A DNA stretch of 15,634 bases, from positions 1-15,634 of the forward strand of contig DKMK01000087.1 of NCBI GenBank assembly GCA_002469545.1, read 5' to 3'. Position numbers and translations under genes: made by a program. The number at the start of each line of letters is the position of its first letter. Positions within the stretch are counted from its first letter, which is position 1. The notes below the pieces were generated by a model. The model was not told the DNA's origin, did no database searches, and saw only the letters and a list, made by a program, of their open reading frames with translations. This DNA comes from Rhodobacterales bacterium UBA7416 (GTDB taxonomy: Bacteria > Pseudomonadota > Alphaproteobacteria > Rhodobacterales > Rhodobacteraceae). Shown here in pieces: positions 6,648 to 13,164 of this stretch.

Positions 6648-6888
6648 AATGTGTCCGTCCCTCTATAGGTCCAGTCGCCATAATTGAAGACCAGATAGTG
6701 ACATTCACATGTATTACTGAAATATTTTCAACTAAATCATTGATAAATAGTGATTCTAGTCACACATATAAATTCACCTCCAAACAAAGAACCAGCGCTT
6801 ACACACCCTTAAGCCCACATTATTTTCCCAATTCCGACACACAGTTTGTCGAAAAAGCTACAGACATGCCGCACCCATCCGTCTACCT
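6648..6888. promoter_or_regulatory. Divergent promoter region with palindromic sites
   Basis: 241-bp AT-rich region between the secreted protein (minus) and the MFS gene (plus). It holds a CRP/FNR-type box AGTGA-N6-TCACA (6749-6764), a hyphenated palindrome TGAAA-TAT-TTTCA (6718-6730), GTGA-N2-TCAC (6699-6708) and CGACA-N7-TGTCG (6835-6851). I consider the small open frame on the plus strand here non-coding. Confidence 0.45.
6749..6764. promoter_or_regulatory. CRP/FNR-family-like operator
   Basis: AGTGATTCTAGTCACA differs from the CRP consensus TGTGA-N6-TCACA at one position. It lies about 100 bp upstream of the secreted protein gene and about 125 bp upstream of the MFS gene. The identity of the regulator is unknown. 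Confidence 0.4.
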
Positions 6889-8130
6889 ATGGAAAAAACA
6901 GGCAGAACAATGCGTCTCATCCTCTCCTTCGCCGCCCTCCTGATCTCTATCGCCCTGCTCCAACTCTCCTCTGGCGCAATCGGCCCATTGGATGCACTTT
7001 CCGGCCTTAAAACAGGGTTCAGCCGCGTTCAAATCGGCCTGCTTGGCTCCGCACATTTCGTCGGCTTTTTCATCGGCTGTTGGTGGGCGCCACGCCTGAT
7101 TGGCGCTGTGGGTCACTCCAAAACATTCGCCGTCTTCGCTTCAATGGGTGCCATCGGCGCATTGGCCCACCCCTTGTGGATCGACGCCTATTTCTGGCTG
7201 GCCCTACGTGTCCTGTCAGGCATGTGCGTCGCGGGCTGTTACACAGTAATCGAGGCATGGTTTTCCGCAAAACTCACCAATGAAATTCGTGGCCGCGTCA
7301 TGTCAGCGTATCGCGTCGTCGATATCGGTGCATCATCGCTTGCCCAAATGATGATCGGCTTTCTGGCCCCTGCCTCTTATGTTTCCTACAACATCATCGC
7401 CATCATTGGTTGTCTGTGCCTGTGGCCGTTGATGCTGTCAAAATCACAGGCTCCACCGGTGCCAACTGCCCCGCGCCTACATCCAATCCGCACGGCCCTT
7501 ACATCACCACTTGGCGTTGCAGGCGTCATCGTCGCGGGCCTAACGGCATCGTCATTTCGCATGGTTGGCCCAATTTACGCCACCGATGTGGGCCTCTCCC
7601 CAGCCGAGGTCGGCTCATTCCTTGCGATCATCTTAATCGGGGGGGCATTGGCACAATTCCCTGCTGGCTACTTGGCCGATAAATACGATCGCCGCCGCGT
7701 TCTGATTGGCCTTTCAATCGCCAGCATTTTGGTCTGTACCGCCATTGCCATGTTCGGCGGCCAAGGGCGTACGCAAATCTTCGCGCTGGCCTTCGCATTT
7801 GGCTTCACCACATATCCAATATTTTCCATCTCTGCCGCGCACGCCAACGATTTCACCACGCCTGCAGAACGCGTAGAATTGAATGCCAGCTTGATGTTCT
7901 TCTATGCCATCGGGGCGGTTCTTTCTCCGCTCGTTGCGTCCGCCCTTATCCAAGTCTATGGCCCCAACGCCATGTTCACCTTCATCACCGTTGCCCACAT
8001 TGGCTTGGTGATATTTGGCCTGTCGCGTATGCGCGTACGTTCCTCATCCACCAAACGCACAAAATACCGCTATATGCCGCGCACGTCCTTTACGATTGGG
8101 AAATTGATCAGGCGTAAAAATCTCGACTAG
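6889..8130 (+). CDS. MFS transporter, YcaD-like
   Basis: Major facilitator superfamily inner-membrane protein of up to 413 residues with about 12 hydrophobic segments. It resembles the YcaD-like group, whose substrate is not established. The first half contains WAPRLIGAVGHSKTF after helix 2 and SGMCVAGCYTVIEAWFSAKL before the RGRVMSAYR loop. The second half has the MFS signature-type loop GYLADKYDRRRVL. The tail RTKYRYMPRTSFTIGKLIRR is cytoplasmic. The listed start (6889) has no clear Shine-Dalgarno. The ATG at 6910, eight codons in, follows CAGGCAGAACA and may be the true start, giving 406 residues (MRLILSFAALL). metG follows after 54 nt on the same strand and could share the transcript. I see no functional link between the two. 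Confidence 0.88.
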   Translation: MEKTGRTMRLILSFAALLISIALLQLSSGAIGPLDALSGLKTGFSRVQIGLLGSAHFVGFFIGCWWAPRLIGAVGHSKTFAVFASMGAIGALAHPLWIDAYFWLALRVLSGMCVAGCYTVIEAWFSAKLTNEIRGRVMSAYRVVDIGASSLAQMMIGFLAPASYVSYNIIAIIGCLCLWPLMLSKSQAPPVPTAPRLHPIRTALTSPLGVAGVIVAGLTASSFRMVGPIYATDVGLSPAEVGSFLAIILIGGALAQFPAGYLADKYDRRRVLIGLSIASILVCTAIAMFGGQGRTQIFALAFAFGFTTYPIFSISAAHANDFTTPAERVELNASLMFFYAIGAVLSPLVASALIQVYGPNAMFTFITVAHIGLVIFGLSRMRVRSSSTKRTKYRYMPRTSFTIGKLIRRKNLD

Positions 8131-8184
8131 CGGCGCGGGCCTGATTACGTTAAATCACATTGAAACCAATACAAGTGATCGCAA

Positions 8185-9894
8185 ATGACCCGCACTCTCA
8201 TTACCTCCGCATTGCCGTATATCAACGGTATCAAACACCTTGGAAACCTTGTCGGCAGCCAACTGCCCTCTGATGTTTACGCACGCTTTTGCCGCGCCCA
8301 AGGCCACGAGGTCATGTACATCTGCGCCACCGACGAACACGGAACCCCTGCCGAATTGGCAGCTGCAAAAACCGGCCAAGACGTTGCTGATTTTTGCGCC
8401 GAAATGCACGAAACACAGGCCGAGCTGGCCCGTGGTTTCCGCCTGTCATTCGATCACTTTGGCCGTTCATCCAGCCAACAAAACCACGAACTCACCCAAT
8501 ACTTCGCGGGCAAACTCGCCGACAATGGCCTCCTCGAAGAAGTCAGCGAAAAACAGGTCTACTCAAACACCGATGGCCGCTACCTGCCAGATCGCTATAT
8601 CGAAGGCGAATGCCCAAACTGTGGTTCCCCTGACGCACGCGGCGATCAGTGTGAAAACTGCACAAAACAACTCTCGCCAACCGATCTGATCAACCCGCGC
8701 TCTGCAATCTCTGGTTCCACCGATCTCGAAGTACGCGAAACAAAACACCTCTACCTGCGTCAATCAAAACTCAGCAAAACGCTGGACGATTGGATCAGCT
8801 CGAAAACAGACTGGCCAATCCTGACCACATCCATCGCCAAAAAATGGCTTCATGATGGTGACGGCCTTCAGGATCGCGGCATCACACGTGATTTGGATTG
8901 GGGCGTACCTGTAAAACGTGGCATCGCTGATTGGCCCGGCATGGAAGGCAAAGTTTTCTATGTCTGGTTCGATGCCCCAATCGCCTATATCGCAGCCACT
9001 GCTGAATGGGCAGATGCGAACGGTAAAACCGACGCCGATTGGGAACGCTGGTGGCGCACAGACAAAGGCGCGGATGATGTCAATTACGTCCAGTTCATGG
9101 GCAAAGATAACGTGCCCTTCCACACTCTGTCATTTCCTGCCACAATCATGGGCGCTGATGATAATTGGAAACTGGTGGATTTCATCAAGTCCTTTAACTA
9201 CCTCAATTACGACGGTGGCCAATTCTCAACATCCAAAGGTCGCGGCGTGTTCATGAACCAAGCCCTCGATATATTGCCCTCCGATTACTGGCGCTGGTGG
9301 CTGCTGTCACATGTTCCAGAAAGTTCGGATTCAGAATTCACATGGGACAGCTTCCAAGGCGGCGTAAACAAAGATTTGGCCGACGTGTTGGGTAACTTCG
9401 TATCCCGCATCACAAAATTCTGCCGCGCAAAATTCGGCGAAGAGGTCCCCGCTGGTGGCGAATACGGCGAGGCCGAAGCAAACGTCATCGCGCAACTGAC
9501 CGAACGTCTAAAATCATACGAAGATAATATGGCCAAAATGGAGGTGCGCAAATCCGCATCCGATCTGCGTGCTATCTGGGCCATCGGCAACGAATACCTT
9601 CAGGCAACTGCACCGTGGACATTATTTAAAACCGATCCAGACGGCGCGGCGGCGATCACTCGCTTTGCCCTCAACTTGGTCCCATTTTACGCGGCACTGT
9701 CCGAACCCTTTATTCCAGACGCGGCACAAATCATGGCCAACTCTATGAATGCATCCAAAGAATGGCCCACGGACGTCAACGCCGCCCTAAACGCATTGCC
9801 CGCAGGTCATGCGTTTACTGTGGCAGAGGTTCTGTTTGCCAAAATCACCGATGAAGCACGTGATGAAATGCAGGCGAAATTCGCAGGCGCGTAA
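8185..9894 (+). CDS. metG: Methionyl-tRNA synthetase
   Basis: Class I aminoacyl-tRNA synthetase that charges initiator and elongator tRNA-Met in the cytosol. The 569 residues fit the compact form without a C-terminal tRNA-binding (Arc1p-like) extension. The HIGH signature is PYINGIKHLGNL (HLGN at 18-21). The four-cysteine zinc knuckle is C143-x2-C146-x9-C156-x2-C159. GKDNVPFH at 306-313 and WFDAPIAYI around 261-269 are conserved catalytic-domain segments, and the KMSKS equivalent is FSTSK at 347-351. The variant HLGN/FSTSK signatures are normal for this subtype. The start MTRTLITSALPYING is where the Rossmann fold must begin, although no good Shine-Dalgarno precedes it. The homocysteine synthase gene lies about 100 nt downstream, so two methionine-related genes are neighbours. 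Confidence 0.97.
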   Translation: MTRTLITSALPYINGIKHLGNLVGSQLPSDVYARFCRAQGHEVMYICATDEHGTPAELAAAKTGQDVADFCAEMHETQAELARGFRLSFDHFGRSSSQQNHELTQYFAGKLADNGLLEEVSEKQVYSNTDGRYLPDRYIEGECPNCGSPDARGDQCENCTKQLSPTDLINPRSAISGSTDLEVRETKHLYLRQSKLSKTLDDWISSKTDWPILTTSIAKKWLHDGDGLQDRGITRDLDWGVPVKRGIADWPGMEGKVFYVWFDAPIAYIAATAEWADANGKTDADWERWWRTDKGADDVNYVQFMGKDNVPFHTLSFPATIMGADDNWKLVDFIKSFNYLNYDGGQFSTSKGRGVFMNQALDILPSDYWRWWLLSHVPESSDSEFTWDSFQGGVNKDLADVLGNFVSRITKFCRAKFGEEVPAGGEYGEAEANVIAQLTERLKSYEDNMAKMEVRKSASDLRAIWAIGNEYLQATAPWTLFKTDPDGAAAITRFALNLVPFYAALSEPFIPDAAQIMANSMNASKEWPTDVNAALNALPAGHAFTVAEVLFAKITDEARDEMQAKFAGA

Positions 9895-9895
9895 A

Positions 9896-9994
9896 ACCGC
9901 GACACTAAGTCATTCAAAATATCGGTGCACGGTTTGTGTACAGGTTGTGCACAGCCCAAAATCGCGGTAACTTCTCTCCTCAAAGGAGAAAACC
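9896..9994 (+). promoter_or_regulatory. Structured leader/operator region upstream of metY
   Basis: Three GTGYAC hexamers start at 9925, 9936 and 9947, giving an exact 11-bp phase (repeats of the form GTGCACGGTTT, GTGTACAGGTT, GTGCACAGCCC). ACCGCGA (9896-9902) can pair with TCGCGGT (9962-9968), enclosing the repeats; the outer GTGCAC copies can also pair with each other. It could be a tandem operator in DNA or a folded RNA leader. It does not match any SAM riboswitch class I can recall. Confidence 0.45.
9975..9989 (+). promoter_or_regulatory. Hairpin covering the metY Shine-Dalgarno
   Basis: TCTCCT (9975-9980), loop CAA, AGGAGA (9984-9989): a perfect 6-bp stem whose 3' arm is the ribosome-binding site, 5 nt before the ATG at 9995. 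When folded, it would hide the Shine-Dalgarno sequence. Confidence 0.55.
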
Positions 9995-11287
9995 ATGACC
10001 GACAACACCGCCCTAGGCTTTGATACATTACAAGTGCACGCAGGTGCCGAACCCGACCCGGCAACGGGCGCGCGCCAGATCCCAATCTACCAAACAACGG
10101 GCTATGTGTTTCGCGATGCCGAACACGCCGCCAACCTGTTTAACTTGGCAGAAGTCGGTTATATCTACTCCCGCCTCACCAACCCAACCGTGGGCGCATT
10201 ACAAACACGCATCGCGATGTTAGAAGGCGGCGCTGGCGCTGTATGTTGCTCATCTGGCCACGCAGCCCAACTGATGGCCCTGTTCCCCTTGATGTCACCA
10301 GGCATGAACGTCATCGCCTCTACGCGCTTGTATGGCGGCACAATCCAACAGTTCAGCAACACCATCAAAAAGTTCGGCTGGTCAGCCAAATTCGTCGACT
10401 TTGACGACACGGATGCAGTGGCCGCCGCCATCGATGAAAACACACGCGCCGTATTTTGCGAATCCATCGCCAATCCAGGCGGTTATATCACTGATATTGA
10501 TGCAATTTCTGCGATCACAAACGCGGCTGGCATCCCCTTAATCGTGGACAACACCACCGCCACACCATACCTGTGTAACCCCATCGAACATGGCGCTACA
10601 TTGGTCGTTCACTCCACGACCAAATACTTGACAGGTAACGGCACCGTCACAGGTGGCGCGGTTGTGGACAGCGGTAAATTCGACTGGGCCGCATCAGGAA
10701 AATTCCCATCCCTCGCGGCACCTGAACCCGCCTACCACGGCATTAATTTCTACGAAGCATTGGGCGCAATGGCCTTCACCTTCCACTCGATCGCCATCGG
10801 TCTGCGTGATCTGGGCATGACGATGAACCCACAAGGCGCGCATTACACATTGATGGGTATCGAAACCTTGTCATTACGCATGCAAAAACACGTGGAAAAC
10901 GCCACAGTACTGGCAAAATGGCTGGAAAACGATCCTCGAATCGAGGCCGTGACTTACGCAGGGCTTGAAAGCTCGCCGTACAATCACCGCGTCGCCAAAA
11001 TTTGCCCCAAAGGCGCCGGTGGCCTGTTCACCATCACAGTCAAAGGCGGCTATGACGCATGCGTCAAACTGGTCGAAAGTCTGGAACTCTTCAGCCACGT
11101 CGCCAACCTTGGTGACACACGTTCACTGATCATCCATTCCGCATCAACCACGCACCGCCAACTGTCCGACGAACAACGCGCGGCGGCAGGTGCTGCATCC
11201 AATGTCGTCCGCCTGTCTATCGGTATCGAAGATGTCAAAGACCTGATCGCCGACATGGATCAAGCCCTGACCAAAGCAACAGCATAA
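9995..11287 (+). CDS. metY: O-acetylhomoserine sulfhydrylase (homocysteine synthase)
   Basis: PLP-dependent enzyme of the Cys/Met metabolism family that makes homocysteine from O-acetylhomoserine and sulfide, the direct sulfhydrylation route to methionine. The 430-residue length and the start GFDTLQVHAG are those of the O-acetylhomoserine group rather than of cystathionine synthases (about 380-400). Visible active-site elements are Y58-S-R60 with LTNPT, SSGHAAQL at 86-93, YGGT at 113-116, VDNT with Asp185, and the PLP Schiff-base lysine Lys210 in VVHSTTKYLTGNG. The C-terminal substrate region contains LGDTRSLIIHSASTTH. AAAGGAGAAAACC precedes the ATG. The leader has phased repeats and a hairpin over the ribosome-binding site, so control by methionine status is plausible but inferred. 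A GC-rich hairpin follows the stop. Confidence 0.95.
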   Translation: MTDNTALGFDTLQVHAGAEPDPATGARQIPIYQTTGYVFRDAEHAANLFNLAEVGYIYSRLTNPTVGALQTRIAMLEGGAGAVCCSSGHAAQLMALFPLMSPGMNVIASTRLYGGTIQQFSNTIKKFGWSAKFVDFDDTDAVAAAIDENTRAVFCESIANPGGYITDIDAISAITNAAGIPLIVDNTTATPYLCNPIEHGATLVVHSTTKYLTGNGTVTGGAVVDSGKFDWAASGKFPSLAAPEPAYHGINFYEALGAMAFTFHSIAIGLRDLGMTMNPQGAHYTLMGIETLSLRMQKHVENATVLAKWLENDPRIEAVTYAGLESSPYNHRVAKICPKGAGGLFTITVKGGYDACVKLVESLELFSHVANLGDTRSLIIHSASTTHRQLSDEQRAAAGAASNVVRLSIGIEDVKDLIADMDQALTKATA

Positions 11288-11293
11288 ACGTGC

Positions 11294-11320
11294 TGGGGCG
11301 GCCACGAAACAGCCGCCCCA
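11294..11320 (+). terminator. GC-rich hairpin after metY
   Basis: TGGGGCGGC (11294-11302) and GCCGCCCCA (11312-11320) form a perfect 9-bp stem with a 9-nt loop, 7 nt past the metY stop. There is no T-run after it. It is a likely terminator or 3'-end stabiliser by position and stability. Confidence 0.65.
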
Positions 11321-11333
11321 CACAATTGACGCC

Positions 11334-11573
11334 ATGACCATACCCAATCTAAAACGCATAAAAGTGCACTCTATACCAGAGCTTACGGCGTGGCTGGCAA
11401 AGCAACCAAGCGATGCCCAAAGTGTCATGTTGGTAACCTACACCGATGCCACACACGACAAATACGTCAGTCGCGAACAGTTACATGATGCAATAATCGC
11501 ACATGGCTGGGCTGCTGGATTTCGTTACACGCTCAATGGAAATTTAGTGGGGCAAGTGATTAGTAAGCCGTGA
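11334..11573 (+). CDS. Small conserved hypothetical protein
   Basis: A 79-residue soluble protein without signal peptide or membrane segment. The pattern is a short strand (RIKVHSIPELTAWLA), a second strand VMLVTYTDATHDKYVSREQL, a helix HDAIIAHGWAAG and a last hairpin FRYTLNGNLVGQVI, which suggests a compact alpha/beta fold. I have a weak recollection of similar small proteins in Rhodobacterales but cannot assign a function. It sits between the metY hairpin and the end of the convergent oxygenase gene, with only 7 nt separating the two stop codons. No clear Shine-Dalgarno precedes the ATG. Coding status rests on the uninterrupted frame and fold-like composition. Confidence 0.6.
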   Translation: MTIPNLKRIKVHSIPELTAWLAKQPSDAQSVMLVTYTDATHDKYVSREQLHDAIIAHGWAAGFRYTLNGNLVGQVISKP

Positions 11574-11580
11574 AAAGGTG

Positions 11581-12573
11581 CTAACCTGTGCCTTTGGCCT
11601 TGCTTTTATGCTTATCATATCCGGCTTCCAGTTCGTTCCGCAAAAAATATCCGTAAACAACGGTTTCAAACTTCGCCGCGCCACCGTCTTCAACACAATT
11701 TGACAGCGGTGTAATCTCAGTTGCAACGTTAGGGTCATAAAAGAACGGACATGAATAACGTTCGCGACCCGAACTGTTGATTACACGGTGTGGTGTCGAT
11801 AATAACAATCCATTCGACCAACGGTGTAGCATATCGCCCACATTGACCACGAATGTACCCGGAATTTTGGGCGCATCAATCCACCTACCGCTGGGTGTCT
11901 GAACCTGTAATCCACCAACACCATCTTGTGCCAGAATGGTCAAACAACCAAAATCTGTATGGGGTGCGGAACCAAAAAGATCGTCACCCTCAACAGGGTC
12001 AGTCGGCGGGTAAAACAATAATCGCAACCACGTAGTTGGGGACGCAAACGCCCCATTAAATACATCAGGATCGGCCCCAATTGACATTGCAGCCACGCGC
12101 ATCAATTTATGCCCCAATTCCGATAATGCATTGTTATAGGCAATAACATCTTCACGAAACCCCATCAAATCAGGCCACTGATTGGGTCCAGCCAGATATG
12201 CACCAGCCAGAACATCCGGCGCATCTGGCCCGTCTTCGCGCATTATCATAAAGCTCTCTGACTGGTTTGGGCGTTTTACATCTGCCAATTTCGAATTCAC
12301 ATCCGTAGAGGTGTTGATCGGAATAAAACCACGGTGGTTGGCATTCAATTCAACCTGCATCTTCTCGTCTATCGACAGAGCATGAAATTTGGCCGAAGCC
12401 GCGAAAACCCTTTCAATCAAGGCCTCATCAACGCCGTGGTTGCTGATATACCCAAATCCAGTCGTTCCATAAGTTTCGCGAAACTTTGTTGCCAGCTTGC
12501 CCAACATTGCAGCATCCGCGCCATGAATGGCACTTACATCAAGGATGGGGATTTCTGAAAATTCACTTGCCAA
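11581..12573 (-). CDS. Isopenicillin N synthase-like 2OG/Fe(II) oxygenase
   Basis: A 330-residue non-haem iron oxygenase of the isopenicillin N synthase/2-oxoglutarate dioxygenase superfamily; the substrate is unknown. The N-terminal DIOX_N-type domain is visible (IPILDVSAI, then TTGFGYISNHGVDEALIERVF, FHALSIDEKM, NHRGFIP). The jelly-roll core carries the iron ligands His205 and Asp207 (HTDFGCLTIL) and His262 (LLSTPHRVINS), plus the RxS pair Arg272/Ser274 (RYSCPFFYDP) that in this superfamily binds the 2OG carboxylate or the substrate. VNVGDMLHRWSNG precedes the distal His, as usual. The start codon is TTG at 12573, chosen because AAGGA lies 8 nt upstream and the domain begins four residues later; I found no upstream ATG or GTG with a ribosome site. 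The small secreted protein gene is 48 nt upstream. Confidence 0.92.
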   Translation of the reverse strand: MASEFSEIPILDVSAIHGADAAMLGKLATKFRETYGTTGFGYISNHGVDEALIERVFAASAKFHALSIDEKMQVELNANHRGFIPINTSTDVNSKLADVKRPNQSESFMIMREDGPDAPDVLAGAYLAGPNQWPDLMGFREDVIAYNNALSELGHKLMRVAAMSIGADPDVFNGAFASPTTWLRLLFYPPTDPVEGDDLFGSAPHTDFGCLTILAQDGVGGLQVQTPSGRWIDAPKIPGTFVVNVGDMLHRWSNGLLLSTPHRVINSSGRERYSCPFFYDPNVATEITPLSNCVEDGGAAKFETVVYGYFLRNELEAGYDKHKSKAKGTG

Positions 12574-12621
12574 ATTTGTAATCCTTACTTTGGAATGAGG
12601 CGATTAAACGACAACCCAACT

Positions 12622-13029
12622 CTATTCGCAAATATTCTTCTCAATAAAGCAGTTATCACCCAGACATCCATCCCAGCCTTCGGCCTTGATGGATTGCGAT
12701 TTCTCATCAAATGCACCATCAACAACACTGACCGACTTGATCTTATCAAACCGGAAAATCCGTTTGGCTGCGAAATCGCGCCCCTTGGTGCATCCACGGG
12801 TTTGCCAACCATGAACATACAACTTGCCATTAAACCCAACGCCAACTTGATGCACATCCAACAAACGCGGCTCGCACCCTTTGCTGACATCTTTGTCATA
12901 CACCAGCTCAACGACTTGGCCATTCTGCGCGGCCTCGCACAGTGGGGCTTCGTATTCGGATTGGGCGAATGCGGTTGTGAATGGTGCAACGAACAAAACC
13001 GCCGCCATTGTTAAGCATTTTAATGTCAT
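12622..13029 (-). CDS. Small secreted Cys-rich protein with WYL-like pattern
   Basis: A 135-residue exported protein; function unknown. Residues 1-22 form a Sec signal ending TTAFA before QSEYEAP. The mature protein has six cysteines (31, 52, 80, 122, 127, 134), which fits three disulfides. Residues about 29-108 resemble the core of WYL domains (Sm-like beta fold): LCEAAQNGQVVELVYDKD, then PRLLDVHQVGVGFNGKLYVHGW, then RIFRFDKIKSVSVVDGAFD. WYL domains normally sit in cytoplasmic regulators, so an exported copy is unusual. I chose the ATG at 13027-13029 because AGGGGG lies 7 nt upstream; an upstream in-frame ATG at 13050 would add MKPGGTV. An open frame on the opposite strand exists but lacks these supports. 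The WYL match is my pattern reading, not a search result. Confidence 0.75.
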   Translation of the reverse strand: MTLKCLTMAAVLFVAPFTTAFAQSEYEAPLCEAAQNGQVVELVYDKDVSKGCEPRLLDVHQVGVGFNGKLYVHGWQTRGCTKGRDFAAKRIFRFDKIKSVSVVDGAFDEKSQSIKAEGWDGCLGDNCFIEKNICE

Positions 13030-13058
13030 CACAGTGCCCCCTGGCTTCATCGTTTCAT

Positions 13059-13075
13059 TGATATATTTTCAACTA
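13059..13075. promoter_or_regulatory. Palindromic motif shared with the region upstream of the 5391-6647 gene
   Basis: TGATATATTTTCAACTA lies about 30-46 bp upstream of the small secreted protein gene. It matches 16 of 17 bases with 6718-6734 (TGAAATATTTTCAACTA), in the same orientation relative to the other secreted protein gene. The wider TTGA-N7-TCAA (13058-13072) is an inverted repeat. Confidence 0.35.
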
Positions 13076-13114
13076 TGCACTCTAATATCTTAGATAATCA
13101 ATAACACGGTGCCG

Positions 13115-13145
13115 AAAACGAAAAAGGCGACCCATGGGTCGCCTT
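13115..13145 (-). terminator. Intrinsic terminator of the acyl-CoA synthetase gene
   Basis: Perfect palindrome AAGGCGACCCATGGGTCGCC-TT (13124-13145). On the minus strand the stem is followed by a T-rich stretch (TTTCGTTTT). It lies 19 nt past the acyl-CoA synthetase stop and separates that gene from the small secreted protein gene. Confidence 0.88.
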
Positions 13146-13164
13146 GGTAATTCATGAAATACGC

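Noticed and set aside
6698..6943. Plus-strand 81-codon frame in the divergent region
   Set aside because: It overlaps the MFS start, has low-complexity Ser/Thr/Pro content, and covers the palindromic sites; it is most likely non-coding.
9946..9954. DnaA box / replication origin signal (TTGTGCACA)
   Set aside because: A single imperfect match within a phased repeat set, with no AT-rich unwinding element or origin genes nearby.
9896..9994. Known SAM-II or SAM/SAH riboswitch upstream of metY
   Set aside because: The conserved core sequences of these classes, as I recall them, are not present; only an unclassified structured leader is supported.
12595..13014. Plus-strand open frame of 139 codons opposite the small secreted protein
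   Set aside because: The minus frame has a signal peptide, a Shine-Dalgarno and a fold-like pattern; the plus frame has none of these.
13124..13145. Palindrome as an insertion or recombination site
   Set aside because: The T-run on the minus strand and its position just after the acyl-CoA synthetase stop make it an ordinary intrinsic terminator.
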